Assembly: GCA_964371405.1 (NCBI GenBank)
Contig: CAYJLV010000019.1
Location: 4,804 to 68,803, forward strand
Direction: 5' to 3'
Length of the DNA stretch: 64,000 nt
Source: JAMHWF01 sp964371405
GTDB taxonomy: Bacteria > Pseudomonadota > Gammaproteobacteria > Burkholderiales > Burkholderiaceae_C
Below the pieces are notes generated by a model. It ran no database searches, was not told where the DNA came from, and saw only the letters and a program-made list of their open reading frames with translations. Shown here one piece after another: positions 26,430 to 34,055 of this stretch (its first letter is position 1; every line of letters starts with the position of its first letter). The translations under genes and the position numbers were made by a program.

Positions 26430-27385
26430 GGCAGATCAATCCCCAGCTCAACGCCCACGGCGAGCTGATCCACCTGCTCTCGATCGAGGGCCTGCCGCAC
26501 AGTGTGCTGACGCACATTCTCGACACGGCGGGCACCTTCCTCTCCGTCAACGAGCGCGAGGTCAAGAAGGTGCCGCTGTTGCGCGGCAAGAGCGTGTTCA
26601 ACCTGTTCTTCGAGAACAGCACGCGCACGCGCACCACGTTCGAGATCGCCGCCAAGCGGCTGTCGGCCGACGTGATCAACCTCGACATCGCGCGCTCGTC
26701 GTCGGCCAAGGGCGAGAGCCTGCTCGACACGATCGCCAACCTGTCGGCGATGCACGCCGACATGTTCGTGGTGCGTCACGGCGAGAGCGGCGCGCCGTAT
26801 CTGATCGCGCGGCACTGTGCGCCGCACGTGCACGTCGTCAACGCCGGCGACGGGCGCCATGCGCACCCGACGCAGGGCCTGCTCGACATGTACACGATCC
26901 GCCACTACAAGCGCGATTTCACCAACCTGACGGTGGCGATCGTCGGCGACATCGTGCATTCGCGCGTGGCGCGCTCCGACATTCACGCGCTGACGACGCT
27001 GGGCGTCCCGGAGATCCGCGCCGTCGGGCCGAAGACGCTGGTGTCGGGCGATTTGCGCGAGATGGGCGTTCGCGTGTGCCACGACTTGGCCGAGGGCATC
27101 AGGGGCGCCGACGTGATCATCATGCTTCGGCTGCAGAACGAGCGCATGAGCGGCGCGATGCTGCCGTCGGCGGGCGAGTACTTCAAGAACTACGGTCTCA
27201 CCCCCGACAAGCTCGCCCTGGCCCGGCCCGACGCGATCGTGATGCACCCGGGGCCGATCAATCGCGGCATCGAGATCGACTCGGCGGTGGCCGACGGCGC
27301 GCAGAGCGTGATCCTGCCGCAGGTCGGCTTCGGCATCGCGGTGCGCATGGCCGTCATGTCGATCATTGCGGGCAACGTCGCATGA
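26426..27385 (+). CDS. pyrB: Aspartate carbamoyltransferase catalytic subunit
   Basis: PyrB joins carbamoyl phosphate and aspartate in the first committed step of UMP synthesis. The 319-residue protein contains FENSTRTRTTFEIA, the carbamoyl-phosphate site, SSSAKGESLLDT, HPTQGLLDMYTI and HPGPINRG. There is no pyrI regulatory gene. Instead the next gene encodes a degenerate dihydroorotase, the class A ATCase arrangement known from Pseudomonas. Start and stop overlap both neighbours by 4 nt. Confidence 0.97.
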
Positions 27386-28689
27386 AGATCCTTGTCAGGA
27401 ACGGCCGCGTCGTCGACCCGGCCAGCGGCTTCGACGCGCCGGCCGACGTGGCGATCGCGGCCGGACGCATCGTGGCCATCGGCAGGGTGGGGGCCGATTT
27501 CCACGCCAACCGCACAATCGATGCGGCGGGTCTCGTCGTCGCACCGGGGCTGGTCGACCTCGCGGTGCGCTTGCGCGAGCCCGGCCACGAACACGAAGGC
27601 ATGCTCGAAAGCGAGATGGCCGCCGCCGTCGCCGGCGGCGTGACCAGCATCGTCTGCCTGCCCGATACCGATCCGCCGCTCGACGAGCCCGGCCTGGTCG
27701 AGATGCTCAAGCACCGCGCGCGCAGCCTGAATCAGTCGCGCCTGTATCCGCTCGGTGCGCTGACGCGCGGGCTGGCCGGCGAAGTGTTGACCGAGATGGC
27801 CGAGCTGGCCGAGGCCGGCTGCATCGGTTTCTCGCAGGCCGAGGTCGCCGTGCGCGACACGCTCGTGCTGCAGCGCGCGCTGCAGTACGCGGCGACCTTC
27901 GGCTACACCGTCTGGCTGCGGCCGCAGGATGCCTGGCTCGGCACCGGCGTCGCCGCCAGCGGCGCGCTGGCGACGCGGCTCGGCCTCTCAGGTGTGCCGG
28001 TGGTCGCCGAGACGATCGCGCTGCACACCGTCTTCGAGTTGATGCGCATGACGGGCGCGCGCGTGCATCTGTGCCGGCTCTCCAGCGCGGCCGGTGTTGC
28101 GTTGCTGCGCGCGGCCAAGGCCGAGGGGCTGCCGGTGACCTGCGACGTGAGCATCAACAACCTGCACCTGACCGACCACGACATCGGCTTCTTCGACTCG
28201 TCGATGCGCCTGAACCCGCCGCTGCGCCAGCAGCGCGACCGCGATGCGCTGCGCGCCGCGCTCGCCGACGGAACGGTCGACGCGCTGGTCAGCGATCACA
28301 CGCCGGTCGATGCCGACGCGAAGACGCTGCCGTTCGGCGAAGCCGAGCCCGGCGCCACCGGGCTCGAGTTGCTGCTCGGCCTGGCGCTCGCCTGGGGCGA
28401 GCGGCAGGGACTGGGTCTGGCCGCGACGCTGGCTCGCATCACCTGCGAGCCGGTGCGTGTGCTCGGCCCGGCGCTCGGCTCGCTGGCGGCCAGCACCGGC
28501 CGCCTCGTCGAGGGCGGCGTCGCCGACCTGTGCCTGTTCGACCCGGCCGCGCGCTGGAGCGTCACCCCCGACAAGCTCGCGAGCCACGGCAAGCACACGC
28601 CGTTCGCCTTCCATACCAGCGCGATGGAACTGCCCGGCCGCGTCGTCGCGACGCTGGTCGCCGGCGCTGTCGCCTACGAGGCGCGCTGA
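27382..28689 (+). CDS. pyrC': Catalytically inactive dihydroorotase-like ATCase partner
   Basis: This is a 435-residue protein of the dihydroorotase family that lacks the metal site. Active enzymes read D-x-H-x-H before LREPG, whereas here the sequence is VDLAVRLREPG, with Ala61 and Arg63 in place of the two His. The later His pair of the substrate/metal region is replaced by Asn-Asn in SINNLHLTDHD. In Pseudomonas such a non-catalytic chain holds PyrB in its active dodecamer. The 4-nt overlap with pyrB supports the same role. A real pyrC must lie elsewhere in the genome. Confidence 0.92.
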   Translation: MKILVRNGRVVDPASGFDAPADVAIAAGRIVAIGRVGADFHANRTIDAAGLVVAPGLVDLAVRLREPGHEHEGMLESEMAAAVAGGVTSIVCLPDTDPPLDEPGLVEMLKHRARSLNQSRLYPLGALTRGLAGEVLTEMAELAEAGCIGFSQAEVAVRDTLVLQRALQYAATFGYTVWLRPQDAWLGTGVAASGALATRLGLSGVPVVAETIALHTVFELMRMTGARVHLCRLSSAAGVALLRAAKAEGLPVTCDVSINNLHLTDHDIGFFDSSMRLNPPLRQQRDRDALRAALADGTVDALVSDHTPVDADAKTLPFGEAEPGATGLELLLGLALAWGERQGLGLAATLARITCEPVRVLGPALGSLAASTGRLVEGGVADLCLFDPAARWSVTPDKLASHGKHTPFAFHTSAMELPGRVVATLVAGAVAYEAR

Positions 28690-28697
28690 GCCCCTCG

Positions 28698-29453
28698 ATG
28701 CGGGAGCTGCGCGCAGCCTGGCGCCTCGCGCGCGTCGTGGTGCACGGGCTGCACGGCCTGGCAATTGTGCTGCCGCTGTTCGGGCGTTTCGATGCGCCGC
28801 AACGCCAGGCGCGCATCCGCTGGTGGGCCGGCAAGATGCTGCGCGTGCTCGGCATGCGGATGCACGTCGACGGCGCGTTCCGGCCCGGCGCGAAGCTGAT
28901 CGTCGCCAACCACGTCTCGTGGCTCGACATCATGGCGGTGCACGCGGTCTGCCCCGAGGCGCGTTTCGTGTCGAAGGCCGAGGTGCGGCGCTGGCCGCTG
29001 GTCGGCCGCCTGGTCGGCGCTGCGGGCACCCTCTACATCGAGCGCGACCGCCGGCGCGACGCGATGCGCGTCGTGCACCAGATGGCCGACGCGCTGCGCG
29101 CCGGCGACAGCGTCGCCGTGTTCCCCGAGGGCACGACGAGCGACGGTCGGGAGCTGCTGCCGTTCCATGCCAACCTGCTGCAGGCGGCAATCGCGACGGC
29201 GACGCCGGTGCAGGCGGTCGCGCTGCGCTTTTCCGATGCGACTCATCGCGTCAGCCCGGCGACGCTGTACATCGGCGACACCTCGCTCGCGGCCAGCCTG
29301 TGGTGGATCGCGCGCGCCGAGGGCCTCGAGGTGCACATGCGCGTGCTGGCCGCACAGTCGAGCGCGCACGCCGACCGCCGCGCGCTCGCCGAGCGCCTGC
29401 GAGAGGGCATCATCGAGGCCCTGGCGCCCCCGGCGGGAGAGGATCGAGCATGA
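28698..29453 (+). CDS. PlsC-type 1-acylglycerol-3-phosphate acyltransferase
   Basis: This is a 251-residue membrane-associated acyltransferase of phospholipid synthesis. The N-terminal 30 residues are hydrophobic. The H-x4-D catalytic motif is NHVSWLD (His72, Asp77) and the substrate-phosphate motif is FPEGTTSDG (about 142-150). It probably acylates lysophosphatidic acid, but the lyso-substrate cannot be told apart. The start follows the pyrC' stop by 8 nt, and the stop overlaps the next start by 4 nt. Nothing in its function explains its place in a pyrimidine operon. Confidence 0.9.
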   Translation: MRELRAAWRLARVVVHGLHGLAIVLPLFGRFDAPQRQARIRWWAGKMLRVLGMRMHVDGAFRPGAKLIVANHVSWLDIMAVHAVCPEARFVSKAEVRRWPLVGRLVGAAGTLYIERDRRRDAMRVVHQMADALRAGDSVAVFPEGTTSDGRELLPFHANLLQAAIATATPVQAVALRFSDATHRVSPATLYIGDTSLAASLWWIARAEGLEVHMRVLAAQSSAHADRRALAERLREGIIEALAPPAGEDRA

Positions 29454-31012
29454 CGACCGCCCAGCTGCAGATTCGCCGCGTCGGCATCGACACCTGGCGC
29501 GAGAACGTCGCCTACCTGCACCGCACCTGCCCGGTGGTGCGCGCCGCCGGCTTCCAGGCGCTGGCCAAGGTCGAGGTGCAGGCCAACGGGCGCACCATCC
29601 TCGCGGTGCTCAACGTCGTCGACGACGAGCGCATCGTCGGGGTGTGCGAGCTGGGCTTGAGCGAAGAGGCCTATGCGAGGCTGGGAGTTCCCGACGGCCA
29701 CGTGGCGCGCCTGCAGCATGCCGAGCCGCCGCGCTCGATCGCGGCGCTGCACCGCAAGATCGCCGGCGAGCGGCTGTCGCGTGACGATCTGCGCGCCATC
29801 ATCCGCGACATTGCGCAGGCGCGTTACTCGAAGATCGAGCTGGCCGCCTTCGTCGTCGCAACCAACCAGTACGAGCTCGACCGCGACGAGGTGCTGCACC
29901 TGACGGAAGCGATGGCCGAGGTCGGCCGCAGGCTCGACTGGCGCCGTGAAGTCGGAGGCGGCCCGGTCGTCGACAAGCACTGCATCGGCGGCATTCCGGG
30001 CAACCGCACGTCGATGCTGGTCGTTCCGATCGTCGCCGCGCACGGCATGCTGTGCCCGAAGACGTCGTCGCGCGCGATCACGTCGCCGGCCGGCACGGCT
30101 GACACGATGGACGTGCTGGCGCAGGTCGAACTGCCGTTCGAGCGCCTGGTCGAGATCGTGCGCGAAACGCGTGGCTGCCTCGCTTGGGGCGGCACGGCCG
30201 AGCTGTCGCCGGCCGACGACATCCTGATCTCCGTCGAGCGGCCGCTGGCCGTCGATTCGCCGGGGCAGATGGTCGCGTCGATCCTGTCCAAGAAGATCGC
30301 CGCCGGATCGACGCATCTCGTGCTCGACATTCCGGTCGGTCCGAGCGCCAAGGTGCGCGCGATGCCCGAGGCGCAACGCCTGAAGAAGCTGTTCGAGTAT
30401 GTCGCGTCACGCATCGGCCTGCACCTCGACGCCGTGATCACCGACGGCCGCCAGCCGATCGGCTTCGGTGTCGGCCCGGTGCTCGAGGCGCGCGACGTGA
30501 TGCGCGTGCTGGCCAACGACCCGGCCGCGCCCAACGATCTGCGCCAGAAGGCGCTGCGCCTGGCCGGCCGCATGCTCGAGTTCGACCCCGACGTGCGCGG
30601 CGGCGACGGCTATGCGATCGCGCGCGACATCCTCGACTCGGGCCGCGCGCTGGAGCGCATGAACGCCATCATCGACGCGCAGGGCCGGCGCGCCGAGCCG
30701 CTGGAGGCGGCGCCGCTGGTGCATGAGTTGCGCGCCGGTTCGACCGGCGTCGTGACGTCGATCGACAACCAGCGCATCTCGCGCATCGCGCGCCTGGCTG
30801 GCGCACCGCAGGTGTCCGGCAGCGGCCTCGATCTGCTGAAGAAGCTCGGCGACGTCGTCGCTGCGGGCGAGGTGCTGTATCGCGTGCACGCCCGCTTCGA
30901 CGCCGACCTCGGCTTTGCGCGAGCGCTTGCCGAGGCCGACGCCGGCTATCGCATCGGCGCGGCCGGCGAACCGCCGCGCGAGTTCGTCGCTGGCACGGGG
31001 GCGCCATGGTGA
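29450..31012 (+). CDS. AMP-phosphorylase/thymidine-phosphorylase-like enzyme (archaeal-type)
   Basis: This is a 520-residue phosphorylase. It is longer than E. coli DeoA because of an N-terminal domain of about 90 residues, as in archaeal AMP phosphorylase. Motifs include VDKHCIGGIPGNRTSML, CPKTSSRAITSPAGTADTMD and VLAQVELPFERLVEI. It is annotated in related genomes as putative thymidine phosphorylase. The archaeal relatives split AMP, CMP or UMP with phosphate to base and ribose-1,5-bisphosphate. The real substrate here is untested. It is coupled to plsC by ATGA and overlaps the next PRPP-synthetase gene by 7 nt, implying a joint function. Confidence 0.86.
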   Translation: MTTAQLQIRRVGIDTWRENVAYLHRTCPVVRAAGFQALAKVEVQANGRTILAVLNVVDDERIVGVCELGLSEEAYARLGVPDGHVARLQHAEPPRSIAALHRKIAGERLSRDDLRAIIRDIAQARYSKIELAAFVVATNQYELDRDEVLHLTEAMAEVGRRLDWRREVGGGPVVDKHCIGGIPGNRTSMLVVPIVAAHGMLCPKTSSRAITSPAGTADTMDVLAQVELPFERLVEIVRETRGCLAWGGTAELSPADDILISVERPLAVDSPGQMVASILSKKIAAGSTHLVLDIPVGPSAKVRAMPEAQRLKKLFEYVASRIGLHLDAVITDGRQPIGFGVGPVLEARDVMRVLANDPAAPNDLRQKALRLAGRMLEFDPDVRGGDGYAIARDILDSGRALERMNAIIDAQGRRAEPLEAAPLVHELRAGSTGVVTSIDNQRISRIARLAGAPQVSGSGLDLLKKLGDVVAAGEVLYRVHARFDADLGFARALAEADAGYRIGAAGEPPREFVAGTGAPW

Positions 31013-31893
31013 GCCCGACGCCGCCGTGGCTGCTCGCCTTCGACGACGAGCGTCGGCTCGCCGAGGCGCTGGCGCGCGAACTCGGCTGGCCGCTGCACGC
31101 CATCGAGCGGCACCGCTTTCCCGACGGCGAGACCAAGCTGACGCTGCCGCCCGCGCTGCCCGAGCGCGTTGTCGTGCTGCGCGGGCTGCACCAGCCCAAC
31201 GCCAAGCTGGCCGAGCTGCTGCTTGCCGCGCCGGCGGCGCGCGAACTCGGCGCGCGCGAGCTGACGCTGGTCGCGCCCTACCTCGCCTACATGCGCCAGG
31301 ACATCGCCTTCCATCCCGGCGAGGCGGTCAGCCAGCGCCACCTCGGCGCGCTGCTGGCGCAGACCTTCGATGCCGTCGTCACCGTCGATCCGCACCTGCA
31401 CCGCGCGCACTCGCTGGGCGAGGTGCTGCCCGGCCGACGCGGCGTCGTCGTCTCGGCCGCACCGCTGCTCGGCGCCTGGATCGCGCGGCACGTTGCGCGG
31501 CCGCTGCTCGTCGGCCCCGACGACGAATCCGCGCAATGGGTCGAGCAGGCGGCGCGCGACGCCGGGCTGGACTGGGCGCTGGCGCGCAAGCAGCGCCACG
31601 GTGATCGCGATGTGTCGGTCGCGCTGCCCGACGTGAACTACGCAGGCCGCGCCGCCGTGCTGATCGACGATGTCGCCAGCACCGGCCGCACACTGGCGGT
31701 GGCTGCCTTGCAGCTGCTCGAACGCGGTGCGGCGTCGGTCGACGTGGCCGTGACGCATGCACTGTTCGTAGGCGATGCCCTCGAGCAGTTGCGTGCGGCC
31801 GGCGTGCGACACGTCTGGAGCACCGACAGCGTGCCGCACGAGACGAACGTCGTCTCGGTCGCGCCGCGGCTCGCCGCGGCGCTGCGTTCGTGA
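31006..31893 (+). CDS. Short ribose-phosphate diphosphokinase (PRPP synthetase) paralogue
   Basis: This is a 295-residue PRPP-synthetase-family protein, about 20 residues shorter than bacterial Prs. Landmarks are RFPDGETKLTLP, APYLAYMRQD, TVDPHLHRAH, the Lys-x-Arg of the catalytic loop in RKQRHGDRDV, and the PRPP loop LIDDVASTGRTL. The details (PYLAYMRQD, GPDDESAQW) are closer to archaeal-type enzymes. With the upstream phosphorylase it may link nucleotide breakdown to PRPP supply. A normal housekeeping prs would be expected elsewhere. It converges on gpmA with only 7 nt between, and no terminator is visible. Confidence 0.88.
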   Translation: MVSPTPPWLLAFDDERRLAEALARELGWPLHAIERHRFPDGETKLTLPPALPERVVVLRGLHQPNAKLAELLLAAPAARELGARELTLVAPYLAYMRQDIAFHPGEAVSQRHLGALLAQTFDAVVTVDPHLHRAHSLGEVLPGRRGVVVSAAPLLGAWIARHVARPLLVGPDDESAQWVEQAARDAGLDWALARKQRHGDRDVSVALPDVNYAGRAAVLIDDVASTGRTLAVAALQLLERGAASVDVAVTHALFVGDALEQLRAAGVRHVWSTDSVPHETNVVSVAPRLAAALRS

Positions 31894-31900
31894 TCGGCGC

Positions 31901-32644
31901 TCAGCCCTTGCCTTGGGCGGCAACGGCCGCTGCGGCCTTTGCCGCCGCCTCGGGGTCGCCCAGGTAATAGCTTCGAATCGGGCGCAGCTGCGCATCGAGC
32001 TCGTAGACCAGCGGGATGCCGTTCGGGATGTTGACGCCGACGATGTCGTCGTCGCCGATGCCGTCGAGATACTTCACCAGTGCGCGGATGCTGTTGCCGT
32101 GCGCCGCGACGACGACGCGCTTGCCTTGCCGGATCGCCGGCGCGAGCGCTCCGTTCCAGCACGGCAGCACGCGTGCCACCGTGTCCTTCAGACACTCGGT
32201 CAACGGCACTTCGCCGGGCGCCAGCTTCGCGTAGCGCCGATCGCTGCGCTCGCAGCGCGGATCGCTCGGCTCGAGCGCGGGCGGCGGCACGTCGTAGCTG
32301 CGGCGCCAGACGAGCACCTGCTCATCACCGAACTTCTTCGCCGTCTCGGCCTTGTTGAGGCCCTGCAGCGCGCCGTAGTGGCGCTCGTTGAGCCGCCAGT
32401 CGTTGACGACGGGCAGCCAGGTGCGGTCCATCTCGTCGAGGCAGTGCCACAGCGTCCAGATCGCGCGCTTGAGCACCGAGGTCCAGGCGATGTCGAAGTC
32501 ATAGCCGGCATCGTTGAGCAGCTTGCCGGCCTGGCGCGCCTGCGCGACGCCGGTCTCCGTCAGGTCGACATCGGTCCAGCCGGTGAAGCGGTTCTCGAGA
32601 TTCCAGGTCGATTCGCCGTGGCGGATCAGCACGAGCTTGTACAT
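31901..32644 (-). CDS. gpmA: 2,3-bisphosphoglycerate-dependent phosphoglycerate mutase
   Basis: GpmA interconverts 3- and 2-phosphoglycerate in glycolysis. The 247-residue protein opens MYKLVLIRHGESTWNLENRFTGW, with the phospho-His in RHG. It continues through LNERHYGALQGLNK and VVVAAHGNSIRALVK, with the second catalytic His. Length and motifs are canonical. It has a TAGAAT -10 at 32673-32678 (minus strand) that overlaps the divergent promoter of the rhodanese gene. Confidence 0.97.
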   Translation of the reverse strand: MYKLVLIRHGESTWNLENRFTGWTDVDLTETGVAQARQAGKLLNDAGYDFDIAWTSVLKRAIWTLWHCLDEMDRTWLPVVNDWRLNERHYGALQGLNKAETAKKFGDEQVLVWRRSYDVPPPALEPSDPRCERSDRRYAKLAPGEVPLTECLKDTVARVLPCWNGALAPAIRQGKRVVVAAHGNSIRALVKYLDGIGDDDIVGVNIPNGIPLVYELDAQLRPIRSYYLGDPEAAAKAAAAVAAQGKG

Positions 32645-32670
32645 GGGTCGCAGGCAGGGGATGAGTGGCG

Positions 32671-32684
32671 AATTCTATAATTCG
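32671..32684. promoter_or_regulatory. Overlapping divergent -10 elements of gpmA and the rhodanese gene
   Basis: The sequence GAATTCTATAATTC holds TATAAT on the plus strand (32677-32682, toward the rhodanese gene) and TAGAAT on the minus strand (32673-32678, toward gpmA). The hexamers share two base pairs, so polymerase could bind in only one direction at a time. No good -35 is visible on either side. The element is flanked by a 5-bp inverted repeat GAATT/AATTC. Confidence 0.5.
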
Positions 32685-32702
32685 CGCCCGCCCCATCCGT
32701 CT

Positions 32703-33125
32703 GTGCAAACCGTGCTGAACTTTCTTGTCGAGAACTGGGTCCTCATCGCCGTCGCCTTCGTCTCGGGCGGCCTGCTGGTGTGGCCGATGGTGATGCGCGG
32801 CGGCCGCGCCGGTTCGGTGTCGGCATCGGAGGCGGTGCAACTCATCAACCGCGAGAAGGCCGTGCTGATCGACGTGAGCGAGCCCGCCGAGTTCGCGGGC
32901 GGGCATGTCGCCGGTTCGCGCAACGTGCCGCTCGGCTCGCTCGGGCAGGCCAAGAACCTGCCGACCAACAAGGCCCTGCCGATCGTGGTGGTCTGCCCGT
33001 CGGGCACGCGCGCCCAGCGCGCCGCGGCTATGCTGCGCAAGCTCGGTCACGAGAAGGCGGTCACGCTCGGCGGCGGGCTCGCGAGTTGGCGCCAGGCCAA
33101 CCTGCCGGTCGAGAAGTCGGCCTGA
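32703..33125 (+). CDS. Membrane-anchored rhodanese-like protein
   Basis: This is a 140-residue protein with an N-terminal membrane segment (about residues 7-27, NWVLIAVAFVSGGLLVWPMV) and one rhodanese domain. The active-site loop is VVCPSGTRAQRA with a Cys that could carry persulfide sulfur. Its sulfur acceptor is unknown. The start is uncertain: GTG 32703 is used because the transcript should begin near 32690, and GTG 32712 would remove three residues. It stands before grxC and secB, the usual Burkholderiales order. Confidence 0.85.
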   Translation: MQTVLNFLVENWVLIAVAFVSGGLLVWPMVMRGGRAGSVSASEAVQLINREKAVLIDVSEPAEFAGGHVAGSRNVPLGSLGQAKNLPTNKALPIVVVCPSGTRAQRAAAMLRKLGHEKAVTLGGGLASWRQANLPVEKSA

Positions 33126-33214
33126 ACGCTTCGCGCGCCGCGCCGTCGTCGGCCCGGCCGCCGATGCTTTGTGTCACTCGCGACCTTGGAACGACCCTTG
33201 CACACCCGGACTGC

Positions 33215-33484
33215 ATGAAGACCCACGCCCCCGTGAAGATGTACACCACGCAGGTGTGTCCGTTCTGTCATCGCGCCAAGGCGCTGCTGCAGCAGCGCGG
33301 CGTCGTCGCCATCGAGGAGATCCGCGTCGACCTGCATCCGCACGAGCGCCAGGCGATGATGCAGCGCACCGGCCGGCGCACAGTGCCGCAGATCTTCATC
33401 GGCGAAACCCACGTCGGCGGCTGCGACGACCTGATGGCGCTCGACCACCGCGGTGGCCTCGTGCCGCTGCTGCAGGGCGCCTGA
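33215..33484 (+). CDS. grxC: Glutaredoxin 3
   Basis: This is an 89-residue glutaredoxin that reduces disulfides with glutathione. The redox motif is CPFC (Cys15/Cys18) rather than the commoner CPYC. RTVPQIFIGETHVGGCDDL is the glutathione-binding region. The start ATG 33215 gives MKTHAPVKMYTTQVCPFC. An 89-nt spacer follows the rhodanese gene. A strong terminator lies 26 nt downstream. Confidence 0.96.
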   Translation: MKTHAPVKMYTTQVCPFCHRAKALLQQRGVVAIEEIRVDLHPHERQAMMQRTGRRTVPQIFIGETHVGGCDDLMALDHRGGLVPLLQGA

Positions 33485-33509
33485 AGCGCTGCGCGATAAT
33501 CCGCGCTGC

Positions 33510-33545
33510 AGCCCGCACCGATGTCGGTTGCGGGCTTTTTCTTTC
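33510..33545 (+). terminator. Rho-independent terminator between grxC and secB
   Basis: The arms AGCCCGCA/CCGA and TCGG/TTGCGGGCT pair with a one-base bulge around a small loop and are followed by TTTTT then CTTTC. It ends transcripts from grxC. Because a possible -10 GATAAT lies upstream of it (33495-33500) and secB begins only 20 nt beyond, it may also sit inside the secB leader. Confidence 0.8.
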
Positions 33546-33565
33546 CCACTGCGAGACCTATCACC

Positions 33566-34048
33566 ATGGCCACCCCAGACACCGCGGGCGACGAGACGCC
33601 TGTGTTCCAGATCCAGCGCATCTACCTGAAGGACCTGTCGCTCGAGCAGCCGAACTCGCCGCAGATCCTGCTCGAGCAGCAGCAGCCGCAGGTCGACGTC
33701 AACCTCGCGCTGGCCGCCGAGCCGGTGGCCGACGGCATCTACGAAGTGGTCGTCACCGCCACCGTGACGACCAAGGTCGGCGACAAGACGCTGTTCCTGG
33801 TCGAAGCCAAGCAGGCCGGCATCTTCGAGTTGCGCAACATCCCGGGCGACCAGCTGCAGCCGATCATCGGCATCGCCTGCCCGCAGATCGTCTATCCCTA
33901 TCTGCGCGCGATCGTGTCGGACGTCTGCACGCGCGCGGGCTTCCCGCCGGTGCTGCTGTCGGAAGTCAACTTCCAGGCGATGTACGAAGCGCAGCACGCG
34001 CAGCAGCAGACGGGCGGCAACGGCTCGGGCCTCGTCACGCAAGCCTGA
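33566..34048 (+). CDS. secB: Protein-export chaperone SecB
   Basis: This is a 160-residue tetrameric chaperone that keeps preproteins unfolded and hands them to SecA. Residues about 13-145 form the SecB fold with FQIQRIYLKDLSLEQPNSP and CPQIVYPYLRAIVSDV, both highly conserved. The N-terminus is a short acidic extension and the C-terminus is Gln/Gly rich. The ATG at 33566 gives the standard start. gpsA follows after 7 nt, as in many proteobacteria. Confidence 0.97.
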   Translation: MATPDTAGDETPVFQIQRIYLKDLSLEQPNSPQILLEQQQPQVDVNLALAAEPVADGIYEVVVTATVTTKVGDKTLFLVEAKQAGIFELRNIPGDQLQPIIGIACPQIVYPYLRAIVSDVCTRAGFPPVLLSEVNFQAMYEAQHAQQQTGGNGSGLVTQA

Positions 34049-34055
34049 CCTGGCG

